Assembly (NCBI GenBank): GCA_947452875.1
Contig: CANGEZ010000164.1
Coordinates: 1-5,475, forward strand
Reading direction: 5' to 3'
Origin: Chitinophagaceae bacterium
GTDB lineage: Bacteria > Bacteroidota > Bacteroidia > Chitinophagales > Chitinophagaceae
Length of the DNA stretch: 5,475 bases
Position 1 is the first letter of the stretch. Every line of letters starts with the position of its first letter. Both the position numbers and the translations under genes were made by a program. The notes below the pieces were generated by a model. The model was not told where the DNA came from. It searched no databases and saw only the letters and a program-made list of their open reading frames with translations. Shown here piece after piece: positions 1 through 5,411 of this stretch.

Positions 1-1316
1 ATAATACTAGTGCAACATTTGGAGAAATCGTCAATCCACTAGGAGCAGGCTTATACCAGCAATATGCGCGCAATCAATTGAACATTGAAATATATAACGC
101 AGGGCATCGCGGCAATTATGAAAAAGGCAAGCATTACTTACAGTGGGGCATAAACGCAGAACATGTCATCATCAATGACCGCATCAATCAATTTGAATAT
201 CGTGATTCAGCAGGATATTCTCTCCCCTATCAACCGGGAACAATGACATTATACAACTCCATTTTTAATACCAATGATTTAGCTATAAACAAATTCACCG
301 GATTCATTCAAGACAATATCCATGTTTACAACAAATCAGGCGATTTCACTTTTCAATTTGGCACCAGATTTAATTACAATAGTTTGAATAAAGAAATGTT
401 GGTCAGCCCAAGAATTCAATCAAGTTGGAAACCCAATTGGAAGAAAGATATAGTATTAAGAGCTGCTGCAGGTATTTATGATCAACCACCATTTTATAGA
501 GAGCTGAGTGATGCCAATGGGAATATCAACAAAACAATTTTGTCTCAAAAAAGTTATCAGTTTGTTACGGGTATGGATTATCAATTCAAGAGAAATGACA
601 AACCCATAAGATTCAGTGCTGAGGCTTATTACAAAAGCATGAACGATGTCATTCCGTATGATATTGACAATGTAAAAATCAGATACCTGGGAAGCAACAA
701 TGCCAAAGCTTATGCAACAGGCCTCGAATTGAGAATCTTCAGCGAATTATTAAAAGACGCCGAAAGCTGGTTCAGTTTGGGCTTTATGAAAACCAGTGAA
801 AATTTGAACAACGATTATTATTATGATTATTTGAATGCTGCTGGAGAAATCATCAATGCCTCAAGTACAGATCAGCGACCAACAGACAGTATTAAAAATG
901 AGATTGGTTTTCTGCGTCGTCCATCAGACAGAAGGATTACAGCTGGATTATTTCTACAAGATTATTTGTCAACCAACAAAAATTTCAAAGTGCATCTGAA
1001 TCTTTTGTATGGCAGTAATATGCCTTATAATATTCCGGGTAGTACGAGATACAGAAATGCATTAATTGTTGATCCTTATTTAAGAGTAGACATTGGTTTC
1101 AGTGCATTATTAATAAGCGAGGAAACAGCCAGAAGAAGTCACAATCCATTTAAAGGACTAAAAAATGTATGGGCAAGTCTTGAAGTATTTAATTTAATTA
1201 ACAAAGCCAATACCATTTCATATCAATTGATAAAAGATTTCTCCAATAATACTTACGCCATCCCCAATAGACTAACGCCACGATTATTGAATTTCAAATT
1301 GATTACTAGGTTTTAA
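1..1316 (+). CDS. TonB-dependent outer-membrane receptor, C-terminal part (5' truncated by window)
   Basis: The reading frame is open from base 3 to the TAA at 1314-1316 (437 residues visible), so the start, signal peptide, plug and TonB box lie upstream of the window. An in-frame TTG at 78 is internal, because the protein-like sequence continues before it. The visible part looks like the second half of a 22-strand beta-barrel. It has alternating amphipathic strands rich in Tyr, Phe, Asn and Gly, an SPR motif near base 405, GIYDQPPFY at about 471-497 (a segment often conserved in Bacteroidota receptors), an EAYYKS strand, and a last strand ending LLNFKLITRF. The terminal Phe is the usual signal for BAM-dependent barrel insertion. 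The family imports large or scarce substrates such as siderophores, cobalamin or glycans using TonB energy. The substrate cannot be told, since no SusD partner or other clue is in view. The family call is secure; the subfamily is open. Confidence 0.9.
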   Translation, partial: NTSATFGEIVNPLGAGLYQQYARNQLNIEIYNAGHRGNYEKGKHYLQWGINAEHVIINDRINQFEYRDSAGYSLPYQPGTMTLYNSIFNTNDLAINKFTGFIQDNIHVYNKSGDFTFQFGTRFNYNSLNKEMLVSPRIQSSWKPNWKKDIVLRAAAGIYDQPPFYRELSDANGNINKTILSQKSYQFVTGMDYQFKRNDKPIRFSAEAYYKSMNDVIPYDIDNVKIRYLGSNNAKAYATGLELRIFSELLKDAESWFSLGFMKTSENLNNDYYYDYLNAAGEIINASSTDQRPTDSIKNEIGFLRRPSDRRITAGLFLQDYLSTNKNFKVHLNLLYGSNMPYNIPGSTRYRNALIVDPYLRVDIGFSALLISEETARRSHNPFKGLKNVWASLEVFNLINKANTISYQLIKDFSNNTYAIPNRLTPRLLNFKLITRF

Positions 1317-1333
1317 TTTACAGCGAGTGGTTA

Positions 1334-1423
1334 GCCACAAAGACTCCAAGACACCAAGAAACACTAATGCGGAGTGCATTAGAAAACCCTTTGTGGTATT
1401 TTGTGTCTTGGAGTCTTTGTGGC
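1334..1423. repeat. 21-bp perfect inverted repeat enclosing a small hairpin
   Basis: Bases 1334-1354 (starting GCCACAAAGACTCC) are the exact reverse complement of 1403-1423 (ending GGAGTCTTTGTGGC). Two further outer pairs (1331-1332 with 1425-1426) form after one mismatch. Inside the 48-base interval, CTAATGC (1364-1370) and GCATTAG (1376-1382) form a 7-bp stem with a GGAGT loop. The element starts 18 bases after the receptor stop, so it could end or protect that transcript. There is no T-run after either arm, so it is not a standard intrinsic terminator. It could equally be a small non-autonomous mobile element or one copy of a dispersed intergenic palindrome. Function is not determined. Confidence 0.85.
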
Positions 1424-1428
1424 AAAAC

Positions 1429-1534
1429 ATTCGCGAATATGTGAGCCCCCTCAGTCCCCCGAAGGGGGAAGTTGTCAATTTGGAATGAAAAAGCTTTCTT
1501 GGTTCTTTGTGTCTTAGAACCTTAGTGGCGAGAG
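1429..1534. repeat. Repeat family 1, copy 1
   Basis: This copy matches 1738-1843 at 101 of 106 positions at a constant offset of 309; the differences are at 1434, 1439, 1440, 1480 and 1499. It starts with the perfect palindrome ATTCGCGAAT (1429-1438). It contains a GC-rich hairpin, TCCCCC-GAA-GGGGGA (1455-1469), and a second hairpin with arms GGTTCT (1501-1506) and AGAACC (1516-1521) around a 9-base loop. Both hairpins are intact in both copies. Confidence 0.85.
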
Positions 1535-1634
1535 AAATAAATAATTAAGAAAGGAATAAGGAAGTGGCAGTTTTCAAAGAAAAATTTGAATATCGGTTGA
1601 GCCAACGCCAAACACCAAATGCCAAACAATAAAT

Positions 1635-1735
1635 AATTCGTGAATTCGTGGCGACTCCCTAAATGCCACCAAAGGTGGAATCTATTCGTGAAATCCTTAT
1701 TGCTTCTTTGCTTCCTTGCGAGCTTCGCGTGAAAC
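1635..1735. repeat. Repeat family 2, copy 1
   Basis: This copy matches 1970-2070 at 93 of 101 positions at a constant offset of 335; the differences are at 1653, 1661, 1665, 1671, 1712, 1724, 1726 and 1729. It begins with AATTCGTGAATTCGTGGC and contains the hairpin CCACC-AAA-GGTGG (1666-1678). Its opening words are shared with family 1 copy 2, so the two families may be related. Confidence 0.85.
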
Positions 1736-1737
1736 CC

Positions 1738-1843
1738 ATTCGTGAATTCGTGAGCCCCCTCAGTCCCCCGAAGGGGGAAGTTGTCAATCTGGAATGAAAA
1801 AGCTTTCGTGGTTCTTTGTGTCTTAGAACCTTAGTGGCGAGAG
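1738..1843. repeat. Repeat family 1, copy 2
   Basis: This is the second copy of the 106-bp block, directly after family 2 copy 1 with two bases between. It starts ATTCGTGAATTCGTG, so the palindrome seen at 1429 is imperfect here. The GAA-loop hairpin lies at 1764-1778, and the GGTTCT/AGAACC stem at 1810-1815 and 1825-1830; both are unchanged. Confidence 0.85.
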
Positions 1844-1846
1844 AGA

Positions 1847-1888
1847 AATGTAAAATATTGAATGTAAAATATAAAATGTAAAAGTGGC
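1847..1888. repeat. 14-bp-period tandem repeat, three units
   Basis: The word AATGTAAAA occurs at 1847, 1861 and 1875, exactly 14 bases apart. The last five bases of each unit vary (TATTG, TATAA, GTGGC). The array is in the second spacer only and has no counterpart in the first, so it arose or was acquired after the larger duplication. Replication slippage is the simplest origin. Confidence 0.75.
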
Positions 1889-1969
1889 ATTTCGGAAATC
1901 AAATTATCATTTTCTCATGAATTATACACTCTGCGCAAACTCTTAATACTCCATTCTCCGCGGTAAAAC

Positions 1970-2070
1970 AATTCGTGAATTCGTGGCTACTCCCTTAATA
2001 CCACCGAAGGTGGAATCTATTCGTGAAATCCTTATTGCTTCTTTGCCTCCTTGCGAGCCTTGCATGAAAC
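1970..2070. repeat. Repeat family 2, copy 2
   Basis: This is the second copy of the 101-bp block. Its hairpin reads CCACC-GAA-GGTGG (2001-2013), so the stem is preserved and the loop now has the same GAA as family 1. The copy is preceded by a TTCTCCGCGGTAAAA segment that family 2 copy 1 lacks. Confidence 0.85.
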
Positions 2071-2101
2071 TTAATCTTGCATTTGTGGTTAAAAAGCCTC
2101 C

Positions 2102-2156
2102 GCATCAACTCATCATACTCACTTCTCCGCGGTAAAAACAATTCGTGAATTCTTGG
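2102..2156. repeat. Decayed third repeat fragment
   Basis: Bases 2102-2137 align with 1933-1968 (29 of 36 identical, including the 15-base word TTCTCCGCGGTAAAA). After a one-base insertion, 2139-2156 align with 1969-1986 (17 of 18 identical). It covers the end of a spacer and the first part of family 2, then similarity fades into the phoH leader. It is best read as the remnant of a third unit or a partial duplication. Confidence 0.7.
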
Positions 2157-2194
2157 TTATATTCCTTAACAAGCAATGTTATTGAATTGTTTTC

Positions 2195-2208
2195 TCAACA
2201 AATGTTGA
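2195..2208. promoter_or_regulatory. Short dyad TCAACA-AA-TGTTGA upstream of phoH
   Basis: Two perfect 6-base arms (2195-2200 and 2203-2208) are separated by AA. The dyad sits just upstream of the TTG of the candidate promoter at 2215, a position where an operator could act. A dyad this short in A/T-rich sequence can arise by chance, and no regulator is identifiable. Confidence 0.25.
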
Positions 2209-2214
2209 TAAATA

Positions 2215-2250
2215 TTGTGATGGAATTACAATCCTAAAAGATTAAATTTG
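2215..2250 (+). promoter_or_regulatory. Weak Bacteroidota-type promoter candidate for phoH
   Basis: TAAATTTG (2243-2250) fits the Bacteroidota -7 consensus TAnnTTTG exactly, and a TTG lies upstream at 2215-2217. The 25-base spacer is longer than the usual range of about 17-23, so the -33 assignment is doubtful. Transcription from here would give a leader of about 70 bases containing the hairpin at 2289-2310. Confidence 0.35.
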
Positions 2251-2288
2251 GTAAGATCAAATCGGTATTTTCATTTTATCACAAGACC

Positions 2289-2310
2289 TGCTTCTGTAAT
2301 TGCAGAAGTA
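2289..2310 (+). promoter_or_regulatory. Leader hairpin 17 bases before the phoH start
   Basis: CTTCTG (2291-2296) pairs with CAGAAG (2303-2308) around the loop TAATTG. A G-U pair (2290/2309) and a T-A pair (2289/2310) extend the stem to 8 pairs. There is no T-run after it, so it is not a terminator. Its closeness to a TTG start suggests a possible effect on translation or mRNA stability, which is inference only. Confidence 0.35.
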
Positions 2311-2327
2311 CTTAAAACAGAAAACCC

Positions 2328-3326
2328 TTGACAGAAACAATCATCAACCTCGAAAGCGTAAACCCTATTGAATTTTTTGGCGTTAACAACGGAAAGTTAG
2401 ACCTGCTAAAAAAGAAATTTCCACTTTTAAAAATTTTAAGTCGCGGTACACAAATCAAGTTAAGCGGCGCTCCCGAACAAATAGAAACTGCAAAAGAAAA
2501 AATCACCTTACTCATGCAGTATCTACAAAGAAACGGTCAAATGAGCGAAAATTATTTTGAACAAATTCTCGGTGGCGACGATGAAAAAGTAGTCGACAAT
2601 TTCGTAGACAGACATCCTAATGATGTCCTTGTTTTTGGACCTAACGGAAAAACAGTAAGAGCCCGTACACAGAATCAAAAAAACATGGTGCAAGCCTGTG
2701 ATAAAAATGATATCTTGTTTGCCATCGGACCCGCTGGTACTGGTAAAACCTACACTGCTGTTGCATTGGCTGTAAGGGCTTTGAAAAATAAATTGGTAAA
2801 GAAAATCATTTTAACTCGACCTGCTGTAGAAGCCGGTGAATCACTTGGATTTTTACCTGGAGATTTGAAAGAAAAAATCGACCCCTATTTAAGACCATTA
2901 TACGATGCATTGGACGATATGATTCCTGCAGACAAGCTCGGTTATTACATGAGTACACGTACTATTGAAATTGCTCCTCTAGCGTATATGCGTGGCCGTA
3001 CACTCGATAATGCTTTTATTATACTGGATGAAGCTCAAAACACAAACGACCTTCAAATAAAAATGTTTTTAACTCGTATCGGGCCTAATGCAAAAGCCAT
3101 TATCACCGGCGATCCTACTCAGATTGATTTGCCAAAAAATCAACAATCTGGATTGTTCAAAGCAACAAGATTATTGAAAAACATTGATGGCATTTCTTAT
3201 ATCGAGTTGGATGAAGAAGATGTGGTAAGACATCGTCTTGTTAAGTCTATCATCAAAGCTTACAATAAAGACGACGAAAAAAACATGAAAGAAAAAGAAC
3301 TAAAAGAACAAGTGAAAAAACCATAG
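2328..3326 (+). CDS. phoH: PhoH-family ATPase (TTG start)
   Basis: This encodes a 332-residue cytoplasmic PhoH-like P-loop ATPase, a normal length for the family. An N-terminal KH-like part (residues about 15-65, LSRGTQIKLSG) precedes the ATPase domain. Walker A is GPAGTGKT (134-141), Walker B is FIILDEAQN (230-238), and TGDPTQIDLP (260-269) is the conserved sensor-like motif. The last 20 residues are a Lys/Glu-rich tail. PhoH proteins resemble superfamily 1 helicase cores and are linked to RNA metabolism and, through the related YbeZ with YbeY, to rRNA maturation and stress. The exact substrate is unsettled. The start is the TTG at 2328: an in-frame TAA lies at 2313-2315, no ATG occurs in frame until residue 63, and the residues just after TTG look conserved. 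The A-rich AAAACCC before it holds no Shine-Dalgarno. It is probably cotranscribed with the lipoprotein 6 bases downstream. Confidence 0.95.
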   Translation: MTETIINLESVNPIEFFGVNNGKLDLLKKKFPLLKILSRGTQIKLSGAPEQIETAKEKITLLMQYLQRNGQMSENYFEQILGGDDEKVVDNFVDRHPNDVLVFGPNGKTVRARTQNQKNMVQACDKNDILFAIGPAGTGKTYTAVALAVRALKNKLVKKIILTRPAVEAGESLGFLPGDLKEKIDPYLRPLYDALDDMIPADKLGYYMSTRTIEIAPLAYMRGRTLDNAFIILDEAQNTNDLQIKMFLTRIGPNAKAIITGDPTQIDLPKNQQSGLFKATRLLKNIDGISYIELDEEDVVRHRLVKSIIKAYNKDDEKNMKEKELKEQVKKP

Positions 3327-3332
3327 TCTTTG

Positions 3333-3986
3333 ATGAAATTAATTTCTATTCAAAAAAACAGGTGGCTTTTATGCTGCCTGTTTTTTGTTTTATCATGCAA
3401 ACAATCTGAAAAAAAGTTTGAGAAAGCAAATTCTGCAGCTCTTGTTGAGCTAACCGCAAAAATTGATTCCTTCAAATTGTCGATTCAAAATGGAGACATC
3501 ATCACCAGAACAGGCAATGACTTCACTAGTGAGAATTTGCGAATGATGAACATGCGAGACAAAACCTATTCTCATTGTGGGATTGCATTTAAAGAAAATG
3601 ATACCATTTTTGTATATCATGCCATTGGAGGCGATTTCAATCCCAACCAAGCTTTAAAAAAGGAAACGTTTGAAACATTTGTAACCCCTAATGAAAACAG
3701 AGGATTTGGTATTTACAGACTCCATCAATCTGAAAAGGAAATCAATCAATTGAAATGGCTATGCAATCAGTTTTACCAGATTAAACTACCTTTTGATATG
3801 GATTTTGATTTAAAAACAGACGACAAAATGTACTGCGCAGAATTTGTTGGAAAGTCTTTAGAATTAGCCTCAGACCACAATTTAAAAATCAACAGAAGTA
3901 AAATCCAAGCCTTTGAATTTATTGGCGTTGACGATATTATGCTTCATAATGATTGTCATAAAATTACTTCCTTGGTATTTAAATAA
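3333..3986 (+). CDS. YiiX/Peptidase_C92-type papain-like lipoprotein
   Basis: This encodes 217 residues. I chose the ATG at 3333 over the TTG immediately before it at 3330. An N-terminal basic and hydrophobic stretch ends in a lipobox VLSC with Cys22 as the lipidated residue, so it is probably a periplasm- or outer-membrane-anchored lipoprotein. The mature part starts with GDIITRTG (54-61) and continues to YSHCGIAF with His81, then KMYCAEFV with Cys168. This order, His before Cys, is that of the circularly permuted NlpC/P60-like fold (YiiX/YebB, Peptidase_C92). Known or proposed activities in that fold are amide or thioester cleavage on cell-wall peptides or acyl groups. The substrate here is unknown. 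The gene starts 6 bases after the phoH stop, so the two are likely cotranscribed, though no functional link is evident. The family call rests on these two motifs and the length. Confidence 0.8.
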   Translation: MKLISIQKNRWLLCCLFFVLSCKQSEKKFEKANSAALVELTAKIDSFKLSIQNGDIITRTGNDFTSENLRMMNMRDKTYSHCGIAFKENDTIFVYHAIGGDFNPNQALKKETFETFVTPNENRGFGIYRLHQSEKEINQLKWLCNQFYQIKLPFDMDFDLKTDDKMYCAEFVGKSLELASDHNLKINRSKIQAFEFIGVDDIMLHNDCHKITSLVFK

Positions 3987-4000
3987 TTTCCTCAACTTTG
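3972..4000 (+). promoter_or_regulatory. Probable Bacteroidota promoter for the 4034 lipoprotein operon
   Basis: TTG (3972-3974), an 18-base spacer and CAACTTTG (3993-4000) match the TTG-N17-23-TAnnTTTG pattern of the Bacteroidota housekeeping sigma factor at all fixed positions except the first T. The -33 element lies inside the end of the upstream gene. Initiation about 6-8 bases downstream would give a short A/T-rich leader of roughly 25-30 bases before the ATG at 4034. Confidence 0.5.
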
Positions 4001-4033
4001 CCATAATTAAAACCTTCAATAAAAACTTTAAAA

Positions 4034-4600
4034 ATGAAAAATTATTTATTCCTAATAATGAGTATTTGCTTGCTCAGCATTATAAGTTGCAAAAACGAAA
4101 CCAATGATCCTCAGGCAACACTTTCAAAATTCTTTGACGCCATGGCGAAAAAAGATATTACTTCAGCCAGGAAATTATGCACAGAAGAAAGTAAGTCCAT
4201 GCTTGATATGATGGAAATGGGTATGAAAATGGACAGCAGCAAAACAGAAACCAACAAATACGACAAAAACAAAGTGGAATTTGGTGAAGCTAAAATCGAA
4301 GGCGACAAAGCGACCATTAATGTAAAGCCAAAAGAAGGCGGCGAATCTCTTAATTTCTATTTGAAAAAAGAAAAAGACGGATGGAAAGTTGCTTTCGATA
4401 AAAACTCAATGATGGAAATGGGCATGGACAAAATGAAAAGCGAAGGCATTGAAAAAGCAGACTCTATTGCAAAATCAATGGGCGAATTAAAAGATATCGA
4501 TTTACAAGAAATAAAGAATATGGGGATGGACTCTATGAGAAAAGACATCAGAAAAAGTCTATTAAAATTGGATTCTGTAAAAAGATTATTGAAAAAATAA
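4034..4600 (+). CDS. Methionine-rich DUF4878-type lipoprotein
   Basis: This encodes a 188-residue protein of unknown function. The signal peptide ends in the lipobox SIISC with Cys19 as the lipid attachment site. Residues about 27-122 resemble the DUF4878 domain, an NTF2/lumazine-binding-like fold: a helical start ATLSKFFDAMAKKD, then strands KVEFGEAKIEGD and NVKPKEGG, and the closing DGWKVAFDK. The C-terminal third (about 125-188) is charged, helical and free of Pro and Cys. Eighteen of 188 residues are Met, mostly in two clusters (56-66 and 126-134) that share the hexapeptide MMEMGM. Spaced Met clusters can bind Cu(I) or form a hydrophobic helix face; neither is shown here. The ATG at 4034 follows an A-rich leader (ACTTTAAAA) typical of Bacteroidota and fits the signal peptide. 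The next gene starts 3 bases after the stop. Confidence 0.75.
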   Translation: MKNYLFLIMSICLLSIISCKNETNDPQATLSKFFDAMAKKDITSARKLCTEESKSMLDMMEMGMKMDSSKTETNKYDKNKVEFGEAKIEGDKATINVKPKEGGESLNFYLKKEKDGWKVAFDKNSMMEMGMDKMKSEGIEKADSIAKSMGELKDIDLQEIKNMGMDSMRKDIRKSLLKLDSVKRLLKK

Positions 4601-4603
4601 AAA

Positions 4604-5044
4604 ATGATTAATCTCATAAACATGACCCGAAAAATAAAATACTTTTTTTTACTTACTGTCTTATTTGCTTTTTCTCAATGCCAGTCTGAAAAAAAACAAC
4701 GACCTACCAACGCTCTTGAAACGGGTCGTACTTTCATTAAAGCCAGTCTTGATGGTGATTTCGAAACAGCATCTTCCCTAGTTGTTGCTGATACTCAAAA
4801 CATTCAATTGTTTACTGCGTATAAAGAATATTACAACAGAATGACTGATGAAAAAAAGAAGCATTATAAAGAAGCTGATTATATCATCAATAAATTCACA
4901 GACCTAAACGACTCAACTACCATTATCAATTATTCAAATGATTATATGAATAAACCAATGGAGATTAAAGTGGTGAAAGTAAATAATGAATGGGGCGTTG
5001 ATTTTAAATACACTTATTCTGGAAACCTTCCAATGAATCCATGA
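4604..5044 (+). CDS. Small DUF4878-like lipoprotein
   Basis: This encodes 146 residues of unknown function. The hydrophobic segment YFFLLTVLFAFSQC ends in a lipobox with Cys26 as the predicted lipidation site. The mature part begins NALETGRTFIKASLDGDFETASSLV, the helix-plus-strand pattern also found at the start of the DUF4878-like domain in the gene before it. It ends with strands EIKVVKVNNEWGVDFKY, where NNEWGVDF parallels KDGWKVAF in the neighbour. The two are probably distant paralogues of the NTF2-like superfamily. The ATG at 4604 follows the A-rich GAAAAAATAAAA and lies 3 bases after the previous stop. An in-frame ATG at 4622 would give a more standard 20-residue signal peptide, so the start is uncertain. 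The stop TGA overlaps the crcB start. Confidence 0.7.
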   Translation: MINLINMTRKIKYFFLLTVLFAFSQCQSEKKQRPTNALETGRTFIKASLDGDFETASSLVVADTQNIQLFTAYKEYYNRMTDEKKKHYKEADYIINKFTDLNDSTTIINYSNDYMNKPMEIKVVKVNNEWGVDFKYTYSGNLPMNP

Positions 5045-5406
5045 TGATTAAAAATTTATTAATAGCTGGTGCTGGTGGTTTTATTGGTTCTGCTTTGAGG
5101 TATTTCTTATTTCAAACCGTTAAGCCCGGCCATTTATTCTGGACTACACTTTTAATCAATGTAATAGGCAGTTTGGTTATCGGAATTGTCATTAGCTTAA
5201 GTATGAAAGATGCCCAATTCAGCAATACCTGGAAGATTTTTTTAGCTACTGGAATTTGTGGTGGCTTCACTACTTTTTCGGCATTTAGTCTTGAAAATTT
5301 CCATCTCTTTCAGCAAGGAAAATATGCGCTGTCATTAATTTACATTACTTCGAGTGTTGTATTGGGAATACTGGCTTGTTTCATTGGCTATAAAATCACA
5401 GGATAA
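5041..5406 (+). CDS. crcB: CrcB/Fluc fluoride ion channel
   Basis: This encodes a 121-residue integral membrane protein that exports fluoride passively as a dual-topology dimer, protecting enolase and pyrophosphatase. It has four hydrophobic helices at about 4-25, 34-54, 66-86 and 95-118. The family signatures are GGFIGSALRY (12-21), TLLINVIGSLVIG (36-48) with the pore-lining Asn40, and TGICGGFTTFSAFS (70-83) with the central Na+-site Gly/Thr region and the TTFS Phe-box motif. The length is typical for a single-gene Fluc. Start: the ATG at 5041 overlaps the upstream TGA as ATGA, pointing to translational coupling; a second ATG at 5044 would drop one residue. There is no room for a fluoride riboswitch directly upstream, so expression probably follows the lipoprotein operon. 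Confidence 0.95.
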   Translation: MMIKNLLIAGAGGFIGSALRYFLFQTVKPGHLFWTTLLINVIGSLVIGIVISLSMKDAQFSNTWKIFLATGICGGFTTFSAFSLENFHLFQQGKYALSLIYITSSVVLGILACFIGYKITG

Positions 5407-5411
5407 TTTTT

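Larger units (their letters stand above)
1429..2072. repeat. Two head-to-tail copies of a composite 309/335-bp repeat unit
   Basis: Unit 1 (1429-1737) and unit 2 (1738-2072) have the same order: a 106-bp block, a spacer, a 101-bp block and two junction bases. The blocks are conserved (5 mismatches in 106; 8 in 101, no gaps), while the spacers differ in length (100 and 126 bases) and are largely unrelated in sequence. The arrangement suggests tandem duplication followed by spacer replacement or decay, or repeated insertion of two element types. No protein is encoded in either unit. Confidence 0.8.
1317..2327. other. 1-kb noncoding, repeat-dense intergenic region
   Basis: I find no credible gene in these 1011 bases. 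Short open frames on either strand run through repeat copies and show no protein-like composition. About two thirds of the region is inverted or direct repeats, listed separately. The spacers (1535-1634 and 1844-1969) are A/T-rich with low-complexity words such as repeated GCCAAAC-like runs near 1601-1627. From about 2160 to 2327 the sequence is ordinary A/T-rich leader with a dyad, a promoter candidate and a hairpin before phoH. No tRNA-like cloverleaf, CRISPR periodicity or transposase was seen. Confidence 0.8.

Noticed and set aside
78..80. TTG as the start of the receptor fragment
   Set aside because: The same frame is open with barrel-like sequence back to base 3, so the TTG is an internal Leu codon.
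1334..1423. Standard intrinsic terminator for the receptor gene
   Set aside because: The stem is strong but neither strand has a T-run after the outer arm, and the loop region is 48 bases long.
1284..1478. Minus-strand open frame of 64 codons
   Set aside because: It runs through the receptor 3' end and the inverted repeat; its translation is only repeat sequence, with no protein-like pattern.
1429..2156. CRISPR array
   Set aside because: The repeats are about 100 bp, of two kinds, with irregular spacing and only two full copies; this does not fit 23-50-bp repeats with uniform spacers.
1334..2156. Complete insertion sequence
   Set aside because: No transposase frame and no matching terminal repeats plus target-site duplication bounding the region; a non-autonomous element remains possible.
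2312..2515. Minus-strand open frame opposite phoH
   Set aside because: It lies antisense to the clearly conserved PhoH N-terminus and shows no independent features.
3450..3650. Minus-strand open frame opposite the papain-like lipoprotein
   Set aside because: Antisense shadow of a convincing gene.
3913..4107. Plus-strand open frame across the junction of two lipoprotein genes
   Set aside because: It overlaps both real genes in another frame, and crosses the probable promoter and the second gene's signal peptide.
4111..4623. Two minus-strand open frames with hydrophobic translations
   Set aside because: They are antisense to the Met- and Lys-rich lipoprotein; the hydrophobic look comes from reading CAT/TTT-rich complements.
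4980..5040. Fluoride riboswitch before crcB
   Set aside because: This stretch is coding sequence of the upstream lipoprotein, which overlaps the crcB start, and no riboswitch-like motif was seen.
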